A stretch of DNA of 37,205 nt from the NCBI GenBank assembly GCA_049999725.1, contig JBNGIS010018050.1, positions 1 to 37,205 on the forward strand. Reading direction: 5' to 3'. The notes below the pieces were generated by a model. The model did no database searches. It was given only the letters and a program-made list of their open reading frames with translations, and was not told the origin of the DNA. Positions 19,872 through 31,951 of this stretch are shown one piece after another. Made by a program: the position numbers and the translations under genes. The stretch comes from Haplomitrium mnioides (Eukaryota; Marchantiophyta; Haplomitriopsida; Calobryales). Position 1 is the stretch's first letter, and each line of letters begins with the position of its first letter.

Positions 19872-21338
19872 CAAAAGCTTCTCAAAGCATGAATAGAAAG
19901 CAACCATCTTAGACTTTTCAGTGTAGAGAGGGTACTCCTCTCTTGCCTCCTCCCATCTGCTGCAGTAAACCTCTGAACATAACTTTTAACCATAGCTGCC
20001 AAAACTTTATGTCTCTTTGCCTCTCGAGACATTTCGTCCATTGAAAGCTTTGCAGCTTCCACCCGCTTCAAAACGGAAATTTTAACTTCGTCAGGAAGAC
20101 CCTGAATGCACCTCCAAGGTGTCCACTTCATGTCCTCCATTCTAAGAGATCCCTTGGCCTTCGGCTTCTGGCCCTTAATGATATTCTTCTCCCACATCAA
20201 AAATATGCTCTATTGTAGAACCCAAAGCTCACCACTTCTGAATGCCAGTTGGAACCAATTGTCTTGAGAAGTGAGTGTCTTCTCAAGTGTTGACTTGGGC
20301 TTGATCTCCAATGTTTCCAACACCAATTCTCTTTTCAATTTCTGAGATGACACCAACCCACTCTCTACAAATCTTTGATGCCAATATTTGACTTTTTGAA
20401 TAGAGGTCATTTCCAACATGTACCTTTGGTCGTAGTTGTCATCAGTTGCAAAAATGTAGGCCTCTATTGGTGTAATACCCACGTACACATAACAGTTGCA
20501 GAGAGATAATGTCGGATTCTTCGTTCCGTATTTTGTGATCAAAAGCTGCCTTGCTATAGCACTGTGATTGCCTCCTGCAATCTCATAGTGATACTTGTCA
20601 AGGTTCTCAATATCGAACTCTGACTTGTCTTTCAACCTACACTTTGGGTCAACAACAACAATGAAAAACTATGCCCATACTTGTTTGTGAGCGATCTCTG
20701 CGCCAGAAGCTCAACAAAATCTTCATTTAGCCTTCTAGTCTAGAAAGGTCTCCAGTTCTCCATTCTAGATTTCGGCATATTCAAACTCTCCAACCTAATG
20801 GTGATTTTTTTTCATGGACTCTGCATTGCTGGATTGTAGACTCACTTATTTCGTTTTGGTCTTCCTAAAACACTGTTTGAAGGTCCACTTGCTTCTTTTC
20901 TTGGAAAGTTCGCAAATCCTTGTTGTTTTGCTTTTTAGCTCTTGATGTTGGAGCCTGAATTGGCTTCGGCTTTAATTCTTGCCCCAAGTTGCTTGGTGAT
21001 GAAGATGAAAGGGCAACAAAAGATGACCTTGCTATAGATTCGGAGGGGGCTGGCTCCTCCTCAATGACCGGTACTGGAACAGGCTTTTTCTTCTGAACCG
21101 CTTGTTTCTTCTTTTTGGGAGACTCAGCTGGCTCCACCTCCTTTCTTTTTTTTTGGGTAGAAGGATCTGCCGCGTAAACTAAAAATGTTGCCACACTCAA
21201 ATGCAACACTAGTTGTTGAACATAAACGTCCTGCTTGGGCTTCAGAATCTTGATATGGATGGCAAACTTGATGAAATTGCACTCGACACGCTTTGTGTCT
21301 TTGTAGCCCTCGATGAAATCTGCCACAAACTGAGTAAA
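19872..21338 (-). pseudogene. Copy C: M exon 2 with the ParB-like domain
   Basis: The acceptor GTTTTCAG ends just before 21338 and the donor TTTTG/GTAAGTTC is at 19872/19871, both intact. The exon opens FTQFVADFIEGYKDTKR and continues with a Lys/Pro linker (TQKKRKEVEPAESPKKKK) and a worn RRLNEDFVELLAQR. The ParB-like core is then better preserved than in D: YHYEIAGGNHSAIARQLL and CNCYVYVGITPIEAYIFA (20435-20600). A long helical tail ends in the Lys/Arg-rich part (MSREAKRHKVLAAMVKSYV, near 19980-20040). Two main breaks are a stop near 20865 and a frameshift near 20640. Element D lies in the next intron, so this exon is now 10.6 kb from exon 3. Confidence 0.82.
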
Positions 21339-21399
21339 CTGAAAACAAAACAAAAAACGATTAAACACAAGTACAAATGTTCAAGGTAGGAGATAGCAC

Positions 21400-21535
21400 A
21401 ATGCATTCACTGTGCACAGGGACTCTAATAACCATACGCGCATGCACAATGGAGTCTATGCGTGCATGAACTCCCAAGTTCAAGTGTGCATGGACAAGGG
21501 AGTTTTTGTGCGAATGGACTCCCCAATCCAAAGCA
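21400..21535. repeat. Remnant of the M intron 1 palindrome array (copy C)
   Basis: About five worn units, such as ACCATACGCGCATGCAC and GAGTCTATGCGTGCATGAACTC. The array ends at about 21540, where a deletion joins M intron 1 directly to the end of the K exon before its intron. Confidence 0.8.
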
Positions 21536-21539
21536 TGAA

Positions 21540-22258
21540 TTTTCTTCTCTTTTGACACCTTTGGCTAATCCATCCTCTTTTTTCTAAACTCAAAGCTTAG
21601 TTCTAGAGATGTTATATTTTCTCAACTTACATCCAAAAGAAATTTTTTTGTGAAGTTATTTAGCAAAGAAGATTTGAGTCGAATAATTCTTAGCAAGTTG
21701 AGTTGTGAGAAGAGTGTCTATGCTCGCAAAGAGTTTGTTGTTTTATATTTCAATTTTAACCTTGTCTGCAGTCGAATAAAGTGAGAAAATGAATTTGATT
21801 CTTGGTGGTGACCTTAGTCTTGCAACAAGTTTTGTTTTTGTTCATTTAAATCAAAAACCCTTGTACAAAAAAATTTTAAAGACTCATTTTTGTTGTTTGC
21901 AAATCCTATGCGTGCATAGGATTTGTTCTTGTTCCTTTTAAAACCAATCGTGGCAATAGTCACAACATGCCATAATATTGATGTTGTTGTATTGGTCCTA
22001 TATTAAGTTGTTGTCTCCACTTATCTTAAACGCTCAGAGGATGTGTTCTGATACCCATTGTTTGCAAATCTTGTTTTTCTCTGTTTGAAACAAATTTTTG
22101 TTTTTTCAAATTGCCTAAAGTTTATTTTTAATCTTTTACAAGAAAATTTCACTTCTACGAATTCAAGCATTTGTTTAAGATGACTTGAATGTTTGTGGCA
22201 CCTGAGGTTGTGTTTTGAAGCTACAAGTATCGACATATGTTTTACTGAACTACTTTTA
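21540..22258 (+). other. K intron of copy C
   Basis: Non-coding; it matches 11742-12370 of D in reverse. It starts with a few exon bases (CTTTGGCTAATCC). A clear palindrome, AATCCTATGCGTGCATAGGATT, lies at 21903-21924, with a worn one near 21720. Confidence 0.7.
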
Positions 22259-24085
22259 GGTCCTTCGTGCTTTGTGATAATACAATCAAATATAATCGCC
22301 AACTATTTCTTCATCATGACCAACAAATGAAAGAAAGAACAAAACTTGCAAATAATCAAAGAAAATATTATGCCGATGGTCAAAAATACTTGGGAATTGT
22401 CATTGATGGAATGGATCAAAAGAAAACTGCTATTCCACACTGGCCATTGCCACCAAAAAACATTGATAAAGATTGTTTGGTGGGTGTGCATGTTGTTGGT
22501 GCCTTAATATTCAATCATGCTCTTTCTTCAAGGGTCTTCTTAACGTTTGGAAACTTGAGAGGTGACTCTAATTTGACAGTTACTATGCTCAACAAAATAT
22601 TATGTGACTTTGAAAGCCCGTTGCCTCTAACTTTGTATCTTGAGTTGGACAACACGACATGAAAGAATAAGAATTCTATCATGTTTGGATATTTTAGTCT
22701 CCTTATTGCTAAGAATGTTTTTTTTCAAAAAAATCAAGGTAAGATTTCTCATGGTTGGCTATACTCATGATCAAATTGATCAAATGTTCAACCAATTTTC
22801 AAAACGTTTTAAACGTGTCAAAGCTTTCACGAATACGAGTCTTAGCAAAGCGCTTCGTTTATCTTATAATCCTTAACCTCATGTGACTCTTTTGTTGGAA
22901 ACTTGAGATTTCAAAATGTTTCTACAACAACGTCCCCCTCTCGTTCAAAGGATGCATGATGTTACTTTTAATCAACAATTCAAGCTCTAGTTAAATGATT
23001 CCAAGGCAAAGATTTGGAGCAAACAATTTTCAACACATGAACTTTGGTTACATGCAAATGGTATTTGTCAACTCAAGTGCCTACCTGAAGTGGACAGAGA
23101 AATTTTGAGTTCAATGTTGATTCCTCTCAAGGCATATTCTGAAATCAAATGATCTCAAAAGGAAGAAAGAGAAGTGGATGTCAAGAAAGTGGTATTTTCA
23201 ATAATTGACAACATAAGTGAGAACTGCTACAAGTTCTTTATAGATTCTGACATTCAATGGTGGAATGACTTTTTTCTTGCCCAACAAGAGATTGGGGCCT
23301 ACATCTTTGAAAAAAAAAGACAAGGACTTGAAGCAAAATTTACCTTTCCACCTTCACAACAGTCAAACACTTGTAACAATTCTCAAAATGTTTGTCTAGA
23401 TTCTCAACTTGATGCTCAATATGCAGAAGAAGATACATCGGTACAACAAATACTTTCAATACATCGAGCAATCTATGATGGAGCACCTACGCCACGAGAA
23501 GGGACTCTTTTGCATAATACTCAATACAGACATAAATTTGGCAATCTACATGAGATGAAAGCTAGAATGTTTATTTGTGTTGTTGCATCTCTAGATCCAA
23601 AAGGCAGACCATTTTGGGTTGCCAAAGTTCTCAAAGTTTTGTCATTTGATGAGGAAGATCCTCCAAACTCAAAATGAGTGTGAGTTCAATGGTTTGCTTG
23701 TTTGGGTGAAGATGCATTTTCTGGACAATACTTCTCAGAAAAAATAACAGCAACAAAAGGGAAATGCAAATCCAAGATACATATTGATGTACTTATGTGA
23801 CACAAATCACGATTTTGTCTTTTGATTTTCTTCTTACCCAAAAAACCCAGTTGAGAAAAACCACTCTAGCTACCATTAAAGCAAATCTATTTAAGTACAA
23901 AAGATAAAAAGCCCTCATTCTTGAAATGTTTCAAAGAGATTCAATTAGTGTCGTTAATACTAAGACAGATTAAGCAAACCTTGATGAATCTTCTGAAGCT
24001 GAATCTGAAGAAGTCGGAAAAAGTGACTAAAGTCATTCAAGAATTTAGTTCTATATTTTGTATTTTCAAGTATATTGTAATTTAA
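22259..24085 (+). pseudogene. Copy C: K gene 3' part, RNase-H-like core and C-terminal domain
   Basis: This is the best-preserved K catalytic region: YLGIVIDGMDQKKTAIPHWP (22390-22446), LVGVHVVGALIFNHALSSRV, LYLELDNTT (about 22636-22662) and FLMVGYTHDQIDQMF, with a frameshift near 22730. Beyond lies a C-terminal part deleted from D. It includes NISENCYKFFIDSDIQWW, then IHRAIYDGAPTPREGTLL, and a module GRPFWVAKVLKVLSFDEEDP that may be a small beta-barrel (chromatin-reader-like; inference only), up to about 23800. The tail KEIQLVSLILRQIKQTLMN matches the end of K in D. Several stops make it a pseudogene. Confidence 0.78.
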
Positions 24086-25658
24086 GATTATTATCTTATA
24101 AAATACTTGAGAATCTTTTAAAGCAACTTGTTGAATTTTTATGCCAACTTGAACTTTTTGCTTTAAATCATTCCAAGTTGAATGTTAGTCTCTGTAAATG
24201 AAACTTAAATATTTAGCTAATACTTTTATTTGCTTTGTAAAAGTATTTTCTTCTCCAAAATGTAAGTGTTTTGTTTCCAACTTTATTCTTTTCTAGAAGA
24301 GTTTAAGGTTATTGTCTCGCTAAAGTATCTACCTAAATTTACTAATTGTTTATTTCTTGTTGGGACTTTGATGTAAAACTTGAAACCTTTAACGCTATTT
24401 GACTCGGATGTAGAGCTTTGTACCCGTTTTTACTTTTAGATTCCGATTTAGAAATCGAAATCTTTTGCATACGTAGAGTTTGTTGAAAAATATAGAACAT
24501 TTACAATCTGTATCTCAGTTCTAGAAGTGTGAACCCTATGTGCGGATAGACTTTGATTTGCAAGCAAAACATACAGCGTATAAAAACTCTTCTACGAAAC
24601 GTAAAACCTAGGTTCTTGTCAGTCTTTGTTGTGGAATGTTCAGATGGTGAGTTTGGATTCCTATCCGCGCATAGACTTTGGGGTGGAGTGTTTACATGTT
24701 GAGCTTGGATTCCTAGACGCACAGAGACTTTGGGGTGGAGTGTTTAGATGTTGAGCTTGGATTCCTATACGCGGATAGACTTTGGGGTGGAAGTCCAAGC
24801 CTTCCACAAGTTCTACTTCTCATGTACAACCTTCAAACTTTTTTATACAAAGACTACTGATTACAACTTAGTTAGTACACAAGTCATAGACTCTTTTGTA
24901 GATCTTGAGACCTTTGTTTGGTTGAATCAAGTCTAAAACTTAGAGATGTTTCTTGTTTATAATCTTAATTCAATCTTCTTAGCTACTGCCTTTTTGAATC
25001 TGAACTATGATACATTTGTGTGTGTGCTTTGTTGAACTATGAAATCACTTAAATGTTGAAGCCTTTTTGAAAGCCCACGTTAAATTTTGATTGCATAGAT
25101 TTTCAACTACAAGTAAGAGCTTCCTTCTTTCTTGAACTTTAAAATAAAGCTCCTAAATCCATGCAATGTTTTGTTTTCTTCGTTTTTGTGTTTACCATTG
25201 CAAACTCATTCCCTTGACTTCTAGCTCCATTGGGTTTTTTCTTTATGTTTTGCAATTTATTTCCAAGAAAAAAGTTTGAAAGAGCACTATATCTGCGCGC
25301 GCCAAGAGTTTAGACAATCAAGCATATTTCAAAATAGTTTCTTGTGACGTGTATTTCAACTTTTGGGCTTAGAATTGTAATCAATGATAAATGCATTTTT
25401 TTGTGAAAACTTACCATAATTTTCATACTTTTCATCAAATTCGAGTTTTCTAATATTTTCATAGAATCTTATAATATTGATTGATTTTGCATAACAAAAT
25501 TGACTCTTGCTCTATCATGCTTGTTGAAACGGCAAAAAATAAGTCTAAAAAACTCATGTACTTTTTGTTTTTAAAAAATGACCTTGCCTTTTTATGTTTT
25601 TTGAGTTCAAAAATCACAATTTTCCCAAAAAAAAGTTCATATCTTGAGCATCATGTTT
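24086..25658. other. K 3' flank of copy C
   Basis: Non-coding, AT-rich, and matching 9139-10772 of D in reverse, including the part hidden by the gap there (24086-24485). It contains the 52-bp palindromic tandem repeat (24530-24790). Confidence 0.8.
24530..24790. repeat. 52-bp tandem repeat with CCTATNCGCGCATAGAC palindromes
   Basis: Units at about 24660, 24712 and 24764 are joined by TTTGGGGTGGAGTGTTTA spacers, with an outlying unit at 24533-24550. It has the same structure as 10017-10267. Confidence 0.9.
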
Positions 25659-25680
25659 CTGGTTCAAAGTAGTGGCTGCT
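25659..25680. repeat. Right end (K-side terminal inverted repeat) of copy C
   Basis: TGGTTCAAAGTAGTGGCTGCT, the inverse of the K-side end of D at 9116-9138. G1 RNase H sequence resumes immediately after TTTA (25681-25684). Confidence 0.85.
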
Positions 25681-25684
25681 TTTA

Positions 25685-27126
25685 GTGTATTTATTCGATG
25701 ATCCAATCTTTGAGACAATGTGTGAGAAATGGTGTGGAATCTTCCCAGCTTGTACTCCAATTTGATATCAAAGAGTTGTAGTTGATCTTCACATCGATGA
25801 TGACGACTTGTCATATTTTCCAAGTGGATTGCTTGAAGCAATGGCTTGTGGTTTGTGCGCATAAGTACATGTTTGCCCAAAAGATAGTGTCTCCACACAT
25901 TGGTAGCATAAACCATTGCCAATTTCTCTCAATCTCTTGCAAAATAATTTCTCTCTGCCGCATTTAATTAGCGTGACATGAAGGAAATTAGATGAAGTCC
26001 ATCTTGAAACTCTTGCTATAAAACTGCTCTAATAGCAAAATTGGAAGCATCAAAATCAACTATGCAATGTCTTTTTGGATCATACGGTTGTAGAATTGGA
26101 TGAGAAAACACCACATCCTTGAGTTGTTGAAATGCCCCTTGCTTCTTGGTTGTCAATTGAAACTTTGCATCCTTCTATAGTAAATCTGTAAGCGGTGTTA
26201 CAATAGTAATATGAGCATGGTAATGGATGAATCTTTGATAAAAACATGCTAATCCATTAAAAGCTCAAACCTTCTTTTGCATCATTCAGTGTTGGCCACT
26301 TTGCAATAAAACTAGTTTTCTCTTCTTCCATCTTGATCCCATCGACAAACACTTTATGTCCCGAGTAAATCACCTCTTGCTTCTAAAACTCACATTTAGA
26401 CTTCTTGCAATAAAACTTCCAATTTTGAAGTCTTTGTAGTACCTCTTTGAGATGAGCACGATGTTCAACTTCACTTTTACTAAAGATTAGAATATCGTCC
26501 AAAAACACCAACACTGACTTATCCAATAACCCATCAAAAACTTGATGCATTTGATCCATGAATATCGTTGGAGCATTAGTAAGACCAAATGTAAGAACCT
26601 TCCACTCAAAATGTCCACACCTTGTGTGAAAAGTTGTCTTTGGTACATCACTTGGCTTGATTGGAATTTGCCAATAGCCACTTCGAAGATCCAACTTAGA
26701 AAAGAATCATGCACCACTAAATTGATCCAACAAATCATCAATATGAGGTAAAGGATAGGTATTTTTCATAATTTGATTGTTCAATCCTCGATAATTTGAA
26801 CAAAGTCAAAATCCACCATCTTTCTTTGGTACAAAAAATACCGGAGCTCCCCAAGAAGAAGTCTTGTACTGAATGAAATCATTCTCAAGAAGATCCGTCA
26901 ATGTCTTTTGAAGCTCCTCTAACTATTGTGGTGATAGCCATTATATAGGTCAATTATAAGGAGTGTTTCTCGGTATCAACTCAATCGGAAGAGACATTCT
27001 TTGATCGTCTGACAACCACTTTGACAAATCGTCCGGAAACACATCCGCAAACTCTTTCAAAACATTATCTATCATTGAGGTAGGTGCATCTTTTCCCCCT
27101 CTTTACTCAAGTCCATGATGGGCTTA
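25685..27126 (-). pseudogene. G1 reverse transcriptase and RNase H (broken)
   Basis: On the minus strand the RT reads LDLRSGYWQIPIKPSDVPKT, then FGLTNAPTIFMDQMHQVF, and FLDDILIFSKSEVEHRAHL (26383-26700). FLDD is the polymerase active site (F/Y-x-D-D). RNase H follows with HYLLGKHVLMRTNHKPLLQ and KLEYKLGRFHTISHTLSQR (25685-25890). Stops occur in the connecting region (about 25930-26370). The upstream side is cut at 27126 by G2 and the downstream side by element C. Confidence 0.88.
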
Positions 27127-27694
27127 TGTAACACTACACACCTACATTACACACATAAGTTAGTACAAATACAACACATACAAGTTAGCACAAGAGAAGC
27201 GCACAAAGAACTTGGAAAACCCACAAGGTAAGAGATTCCAAACAAGGCACTCTCCCTTCTTTATATACTTTAGAGAGGGCACTTTGCTTACATAGGTGGA
27301 GGAACCCCATTGGTTCCTTTTCTATCCTCTTCTAATTGGACCCATCTTTTCTCTCTCACTCTAATTGGACCACCCTTTACTTTTGTTCTCCTTCTGCCAC
27401 GTGTCCTTATCCTTAGAACCTTCCATCTCTTTAATTCTCCTTCTGCCACATGTTCTTATCTTTAGAACCTTCTCTTTACTTTAATTCTCCGCTTGTCACG
27501 TGTTCTTATCCTCATCTAAAGTAGTCTATCTAGACTCCCTCTTTCACTTTAATTCGTTGACTTTCTCTCCTCGTGCCACGTGTCCAATTCTCTATAATAG
27601 CAATTGCTTTTTGCTTCTCTAACTTAGTAATAGCTTTCTAGACATAGTTGATATTATTTTTAGCTATGACTTACTAAAGTTAGTGACCGTTACA
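27127..27694 (-). repeat. 3' LTR of G2
   Basis: TGTAACACTACACACC to GTGACCGTTACA. A minus-strand TATA (TATATAA) is at 27261-27267. Upstream of it on the minus strand are CACGTG boxes at 27398, 27497 and 27577, plus a CACATG variant at 27447. Confidence 0.95.
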
Positions 27695-27696
27695 AT

Positions 27697-27708
27697 CCTC
27701 CCCCCTTT
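27697..27708 (-). promoter_or_regulatory. Polypurine tract of G2
   Basis: On the minus strand, AAAAGGGGGGAGG immediately before the 3' LTR; it is the plus-strand primer for reverse transcription. It overlaps the last base of the pol stop codon. Confidence 0.9.
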
Positions 27709-30700
27709 TAAGAGGCAACATCCTCGTTGCGAGTAAGAGAGTTCTCAAAAGAGTGAACAAGTGCAGAGGCATTGGCCAAATTCTCCAATAGCTTCCAAGA
27801 AGCTTGATAAAGAGGGTAGCCTTTCCAACGAACCAAGTACTCCACAATCTCACGATGGCCTCGACGACGTGTGCGTTTCTTCAAGAGTTGTTCTACCTCA
27901 AATTCCTCATGACCATCAATAAGCTCAGGTGGTGGAGAGGGTTCTTGGGTACAAGTGAAGGTGGAGAGCGAGGTACAAAAGCACGTAATAAAGAGACATG
28001 AAAAATCGGATGAATCTTCATGTGAGGAGGTAAAACAAGTCGATAGGCAACTTCACCAATACGAGCAAAAATAGCAAATGGTCCAATAAAGCAAGTAGAT
28101 AGCTTACAAGAGCAAAGAAAAGGAAGATTGGATGTAAAAAGCCATACTTGGTCACCTATAGCAAAGGTCACTTCACGACGATGAGCATCGGCATATTTTT
28201 TTTGCAATTACAAGCAACTTGAAGTTTTTCCTTGGCACGTTGGATGCCATGGTGTAGCCAATGGAGGAAATCATCGGCAGCTGGACTCTTAGATGGCGGT
28301 GCAGAATGAAGATAAGATAAAGTAGTTGGATGCTCACCATACATCAAAAAGAAATGTGTGGCACATGTAGAGTTGTTGATGGAGTTATTGTAAGAGAACT
28401 CCACAAGAGGAAGCAACCAATCCCATTCTTCTTGTTCTTCCAAAGTAAAAGCTTGCAACATATCTTCGATGGTGCGGTTGGCCCTTTCAGTTTGACCATT
28501 CGATTCAAGGTGATAAGCAGTGGACATAGCCAATTTGGTTTTGAGAAGACCAAATATTATGCGCCAAAACATGCTAGTAAATTGAGTGCCGTGGTCGGAG
28601 ATAATCACTTTGGAGATACCATGATGAGAGTAGACCGCTTTCAAATAAATTTGTGTTAACTATGGTGATGTCACTGATTTGGTAGTCGAACGGATATGAA
28701 TCATTTTGCTAAGTTTTTCCACAAAAACAACAATAGCATCATAAGTCGTAGAAGTACGTGGTAACTCACATACAATATCCATACTCACATGTTCCCATCT
28801 CCAATTCGGGATAGGCAATGGTTGTAATAAACTCCCACGTTTAAGATTGGTCACTTTGTGGTTTGTTGATAAGCCAAACAACTTTGAACATAGGCCTACA
28901 CATCTTGATGCATTTTAAGCCAATAATAGACTCGTTGAAGATTGTCCAAAGATTTCTAAATTCCAACATGTCCACCAATTGCCGAATCATGTGTTTCATA
29001 CAAAACCTTAGAGCGAAGCTTAACATTATTAGGAACCCATACCTTGCCTTGGAAGAAAATCAAACCTCTCACCTCTTTCACTAGATTCTTTTGTTGTGCG
29101 ACAATGATCTCCTCATCTTCTTTTGTTGCAGCCAACATTTCTGTCCACCAAGTAGGATGAATTGTGATTTTTGACAAGATGTTGAGTTGAGGCATGCGAG
29201 TCAAGGCATCTGCAATTTGTCATTTTCCTTCCACATAGACCATCTTCATATGGAACCGTTGTTGCCACTCCGCCCAACAAATTTGCTGTTTTGAGAGCTC
29301 CTTTTGATTTTCTAGATAGATTAAAGGTTTATGGTCGGTTTTGACAATAAACTCCTTATCTCCTAGACAATGCTTCCAATGTTTGGTTGATAGTACAATT
29401 GCCAATTCTTCCTGCTTCGTAGTGTGGTAGTTTTGCTCAATATTGCTCAATTTCCTAGAAAAGAAGACAATATGATGCCAACCATCCTCCCATTCTTGTT
29501 GCAAAACTCCGCCAATAGCATTTTTTGATGCATCCACCAAAAGTTTGATTGGTCATTTCGAATCATACCATTTAAGAATAGGAGTATGAAGAAGTGATTT
29601 CTTCAATGCTTAGAATGCCAACTCTTTTGCAGCTCTCCACGACCATGAGTGACTTTTCTTAATCAAGTTGGTTAATGGTTCTCCTATTTGTGCAAAACCT
29701 TTCACAAATCAATGATAAAACCCGGTTAGCCCCGAAAATCCCCTTAGTTGTGTTTGATCACTAGAAGCTTCCCACTTCTGAATTGCCTCCACTTTCTCAT
29801 CCATAACTTGGATTCTTGATGCACTTACACGGTGACCCAAGTAGTCAACCTCCCTCTTTCCAATTTCACATTTGGACATCTTCACATATAGCTTGTGGTT
29901 CTGAAGTACCTTTAATATTATACGAAGATGTTGTTGATGCTCTTGAAGACTCTTGCTGTAGATGAGAATATCATCCAAAAAGACAATAACAAACTTATCC
30001 AAATAATGTCACTCATAAGACCCATAAATGTTGCAGGAGCATTGGTTAATCCAAAAGGCGTAACAAGATATTCAAAATGCCCGTATCGACTTCAAAATGC
30101 GGTTTTTTGCACATCACCTTCCGCAATTCGGATTTGATTATATCCGCTTCTCAAGTCCAATTTTGTAAAGTAATTTGCTCCTTGAAGTTGATCAAATAAA
30201 TCATCCATCCTTGGTAATAGATATTTATTTTTCACCATTTGTTGATTGAGTGCTCGATAGTCAATGCACATTCTCATGTTCCCATCCTTCTTTTTCACAA
30301 ATAGTACTGGTGCACCATAAGGAGAAATGATTGGTTGAATGAATCCTTTTTCCAACAATTCCGTAATCTGAGACTTGCATTCCTCTAGTTCATGAGGAGG
30401 CAAATGATATGATGCTTTGCATGGTGGAGTACTTCTTGGAATGACCTCAAGCTTGTGATTAATGCATCGTTTTGGAGGCAAACCCTTAGGCAAGTCATTG
30501 GGAAAAATGTCATGAAACTCCTTCAAAACACCTTGAAATTATTGTGGAACATTATGATTTGAGTCCTCTTTGTCAATAGTGAACTCACGTATGAGTCCTA
30601 AAAACACCATATCTTGCTTTTTAATTGCATTTTCTCCAATCACGTATAGGGGTAGGTGTCTTGAATGAGATTGTACTCGATCTCCCCAAATCTTCCATTG

Positions 30701-31009
30701 AGATGTTGTGAGTGTCTTCTTTCTCCAATCGACTTGCGGATTATATCTTCGTAGCCACTTCATTCCAAGAATAGCGTCATATCTTGCCAATGTTGTGATC
30801 TTCCACTCCAACTTCTCTTTATAGTTACCCATATGCAAAGCTATACTATGAGATAGTCGTTCAATAGACTTGCTTTGTCCATTTGCCATTTCCACCACTT
30901 CGTGCTCTTCTTTTTCAAGAGGCAACTTTAACTTCAATGCTATCGCTCGTGATAAGTAATTTTCTTTGGCTCCAGAGTCCACCAGAACTCTTATTGCAGA
31001 TCCTTCCAT
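27708..31009 (-). pseudogene. G2 pol: protease, RT, RNase H, integrase, chromodomain
   Basis: Protease: IRVLVDSGAKENYLS (about 30945-30995, active-site DSG). [34 protein letters not shown] and [20 protein letters not shown] (29940-30000). RNase H: MVDASKNAIGGVLQQ and EFIVKTDHKPLIYL. Integrase: an HHCC-like zinc region near 29000 (HDSAIGGHVGI), then HVSMDIVCELPR, VIISDHGTQFTSMFWR and SNGQTERANRTIEDML, the D-D-E core. Chromodomain: HEEFEVEQLLKKRTRRRGHR and VEYLVRWKGYPLYQASW (27760-27890). It ends NEDVAS with a stop at 27708-27710. Only a few stops or frameshifts interrupt it (for example near 30538, 29700, 28660 and 27893), in line with a fairly recent insertion. Confidence 0.92.
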
Positions 31010-31026
31010 CCATCCATCGACTACAA

Positions 31027-31951
31027 TTAACCCTCTATTTTTTTTGTTTTTCTATATAGTAGATACTTTCCTCGCCTTTCTTCTTCATCCCAGCAAAACC
31101 ATGAGGTTTTTTTACTAGTGCCCATCGTTTCCTTGACATTTTTCATCTCCTTCATTGTTGATGTTGTGAAGAGGCCGCCGAAACACCCACCATTGATTCC
31201 GCCGTGCTGCTCTACAATTTGGTGCAATGTGCAATACCCAACTTTAATTGTAGCATGTTCGAGTTTCTCGTCGATCATCCATCCTCCTTTCATTAGTATT
31301 TTGTGGTCCTCCTAGTTGGTGATTTGGGCAATGAAATTCTCTTCTTCTCATATTTCCTAACTCCATAGGCATGGGGCCATAGTTTCCTCCGAATGAAATG
31401 AAGTTGTAAATGAAGCCATTTCATTGCAAGCTTCGAAATTCCTCAATGTATCTTGCAACGCTTCCTTGTTGTTCCAACTCCCAAAGCTTCGTTCTTGCAG
31501 TCAATATAGAATCTACCGCTTTAAAATTTTGGAGCAAACCTTCTTTTAAACTGCTCCACAAAAGTTGTTCTCCTCGTGTATTTTTCTGTCGCTCCTAACC
31601 TTGTAGCCATATTGATGCATGCTCGGTTAAAAATGATCTTGCAAACAATCCTTTCTCTAAATTTGAAGCATTTGGATAGTATGACATATGAACTTCCATT
31701 CGATAGACCCATCATTCTACGATGCCAACTATAAGACTTCCTTCATAAGGCTCTACCTTGCATGACTTGCTCATTTTCTGAAGTATTGTCTCTCAACTTC
31801 CTTCTCCACTTTCTTGTTGTAATCGCATTTTCACCATTTCTGCCATCAACATGTTGGTTTGCTGTTGGCTTGCTTTAAGAGATGCTTGAAGCTCTTCCAA
31901 CTTTGCCATCATCCACACTCCTTCTTCACGACTGTTAGAGTAAGCGTCCAT
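31027..31951 (-). pseudogene. G2 gag (broken)
   Basis: A likely start at 31951 gives MDAYSNSREEGVWMMAKLEE followed by a Gln-rich coiled-coil-like stretch (LKASQQQTNMLMAEMVKMR). Frames are then broken, with fragments such as VEQFKRRFAPKF and WMGLSNGSSY that fit the retrotransposon gag (capsid) type. I could not see an intact CCHC knuckle. The assignment rests mainly on position between leader and protease. Confidence 0.65.

Larger units (their letters stand above)
6648..25680. mobile_element. Copy C: K/M DNA transposon inserted in G1 and itself holding copy D
   Basis: Ends are AATAGCCGCTACTTTGAACC at 6648-6667 and the inverse at 25659-25680 (GGTTCAAAGTAGTGGCTGCT). Flanking 4-mers TCTA (6644-6647) and TTTA (25681-25684) differ at one base and are the probable target duplication. 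Removing the element rejoins the G1 reading frame at the RNase H/integrase border. The orientation is opposite to D: M runs on the minus strand at left, K on the plus strand at right. The part between M intron 1 and the K intron (promoter, M exon 1, first K exons) is deleted at about 21540. Without D it is about 8.4 kb. Confidence 0.85.

Noticed and set aside
25782-25967. Plus-strand open frames in 25782-28659 and 31118-31598
   Set aside because: They are antisense shadows of G1 and G2 pol and gag reading frames.
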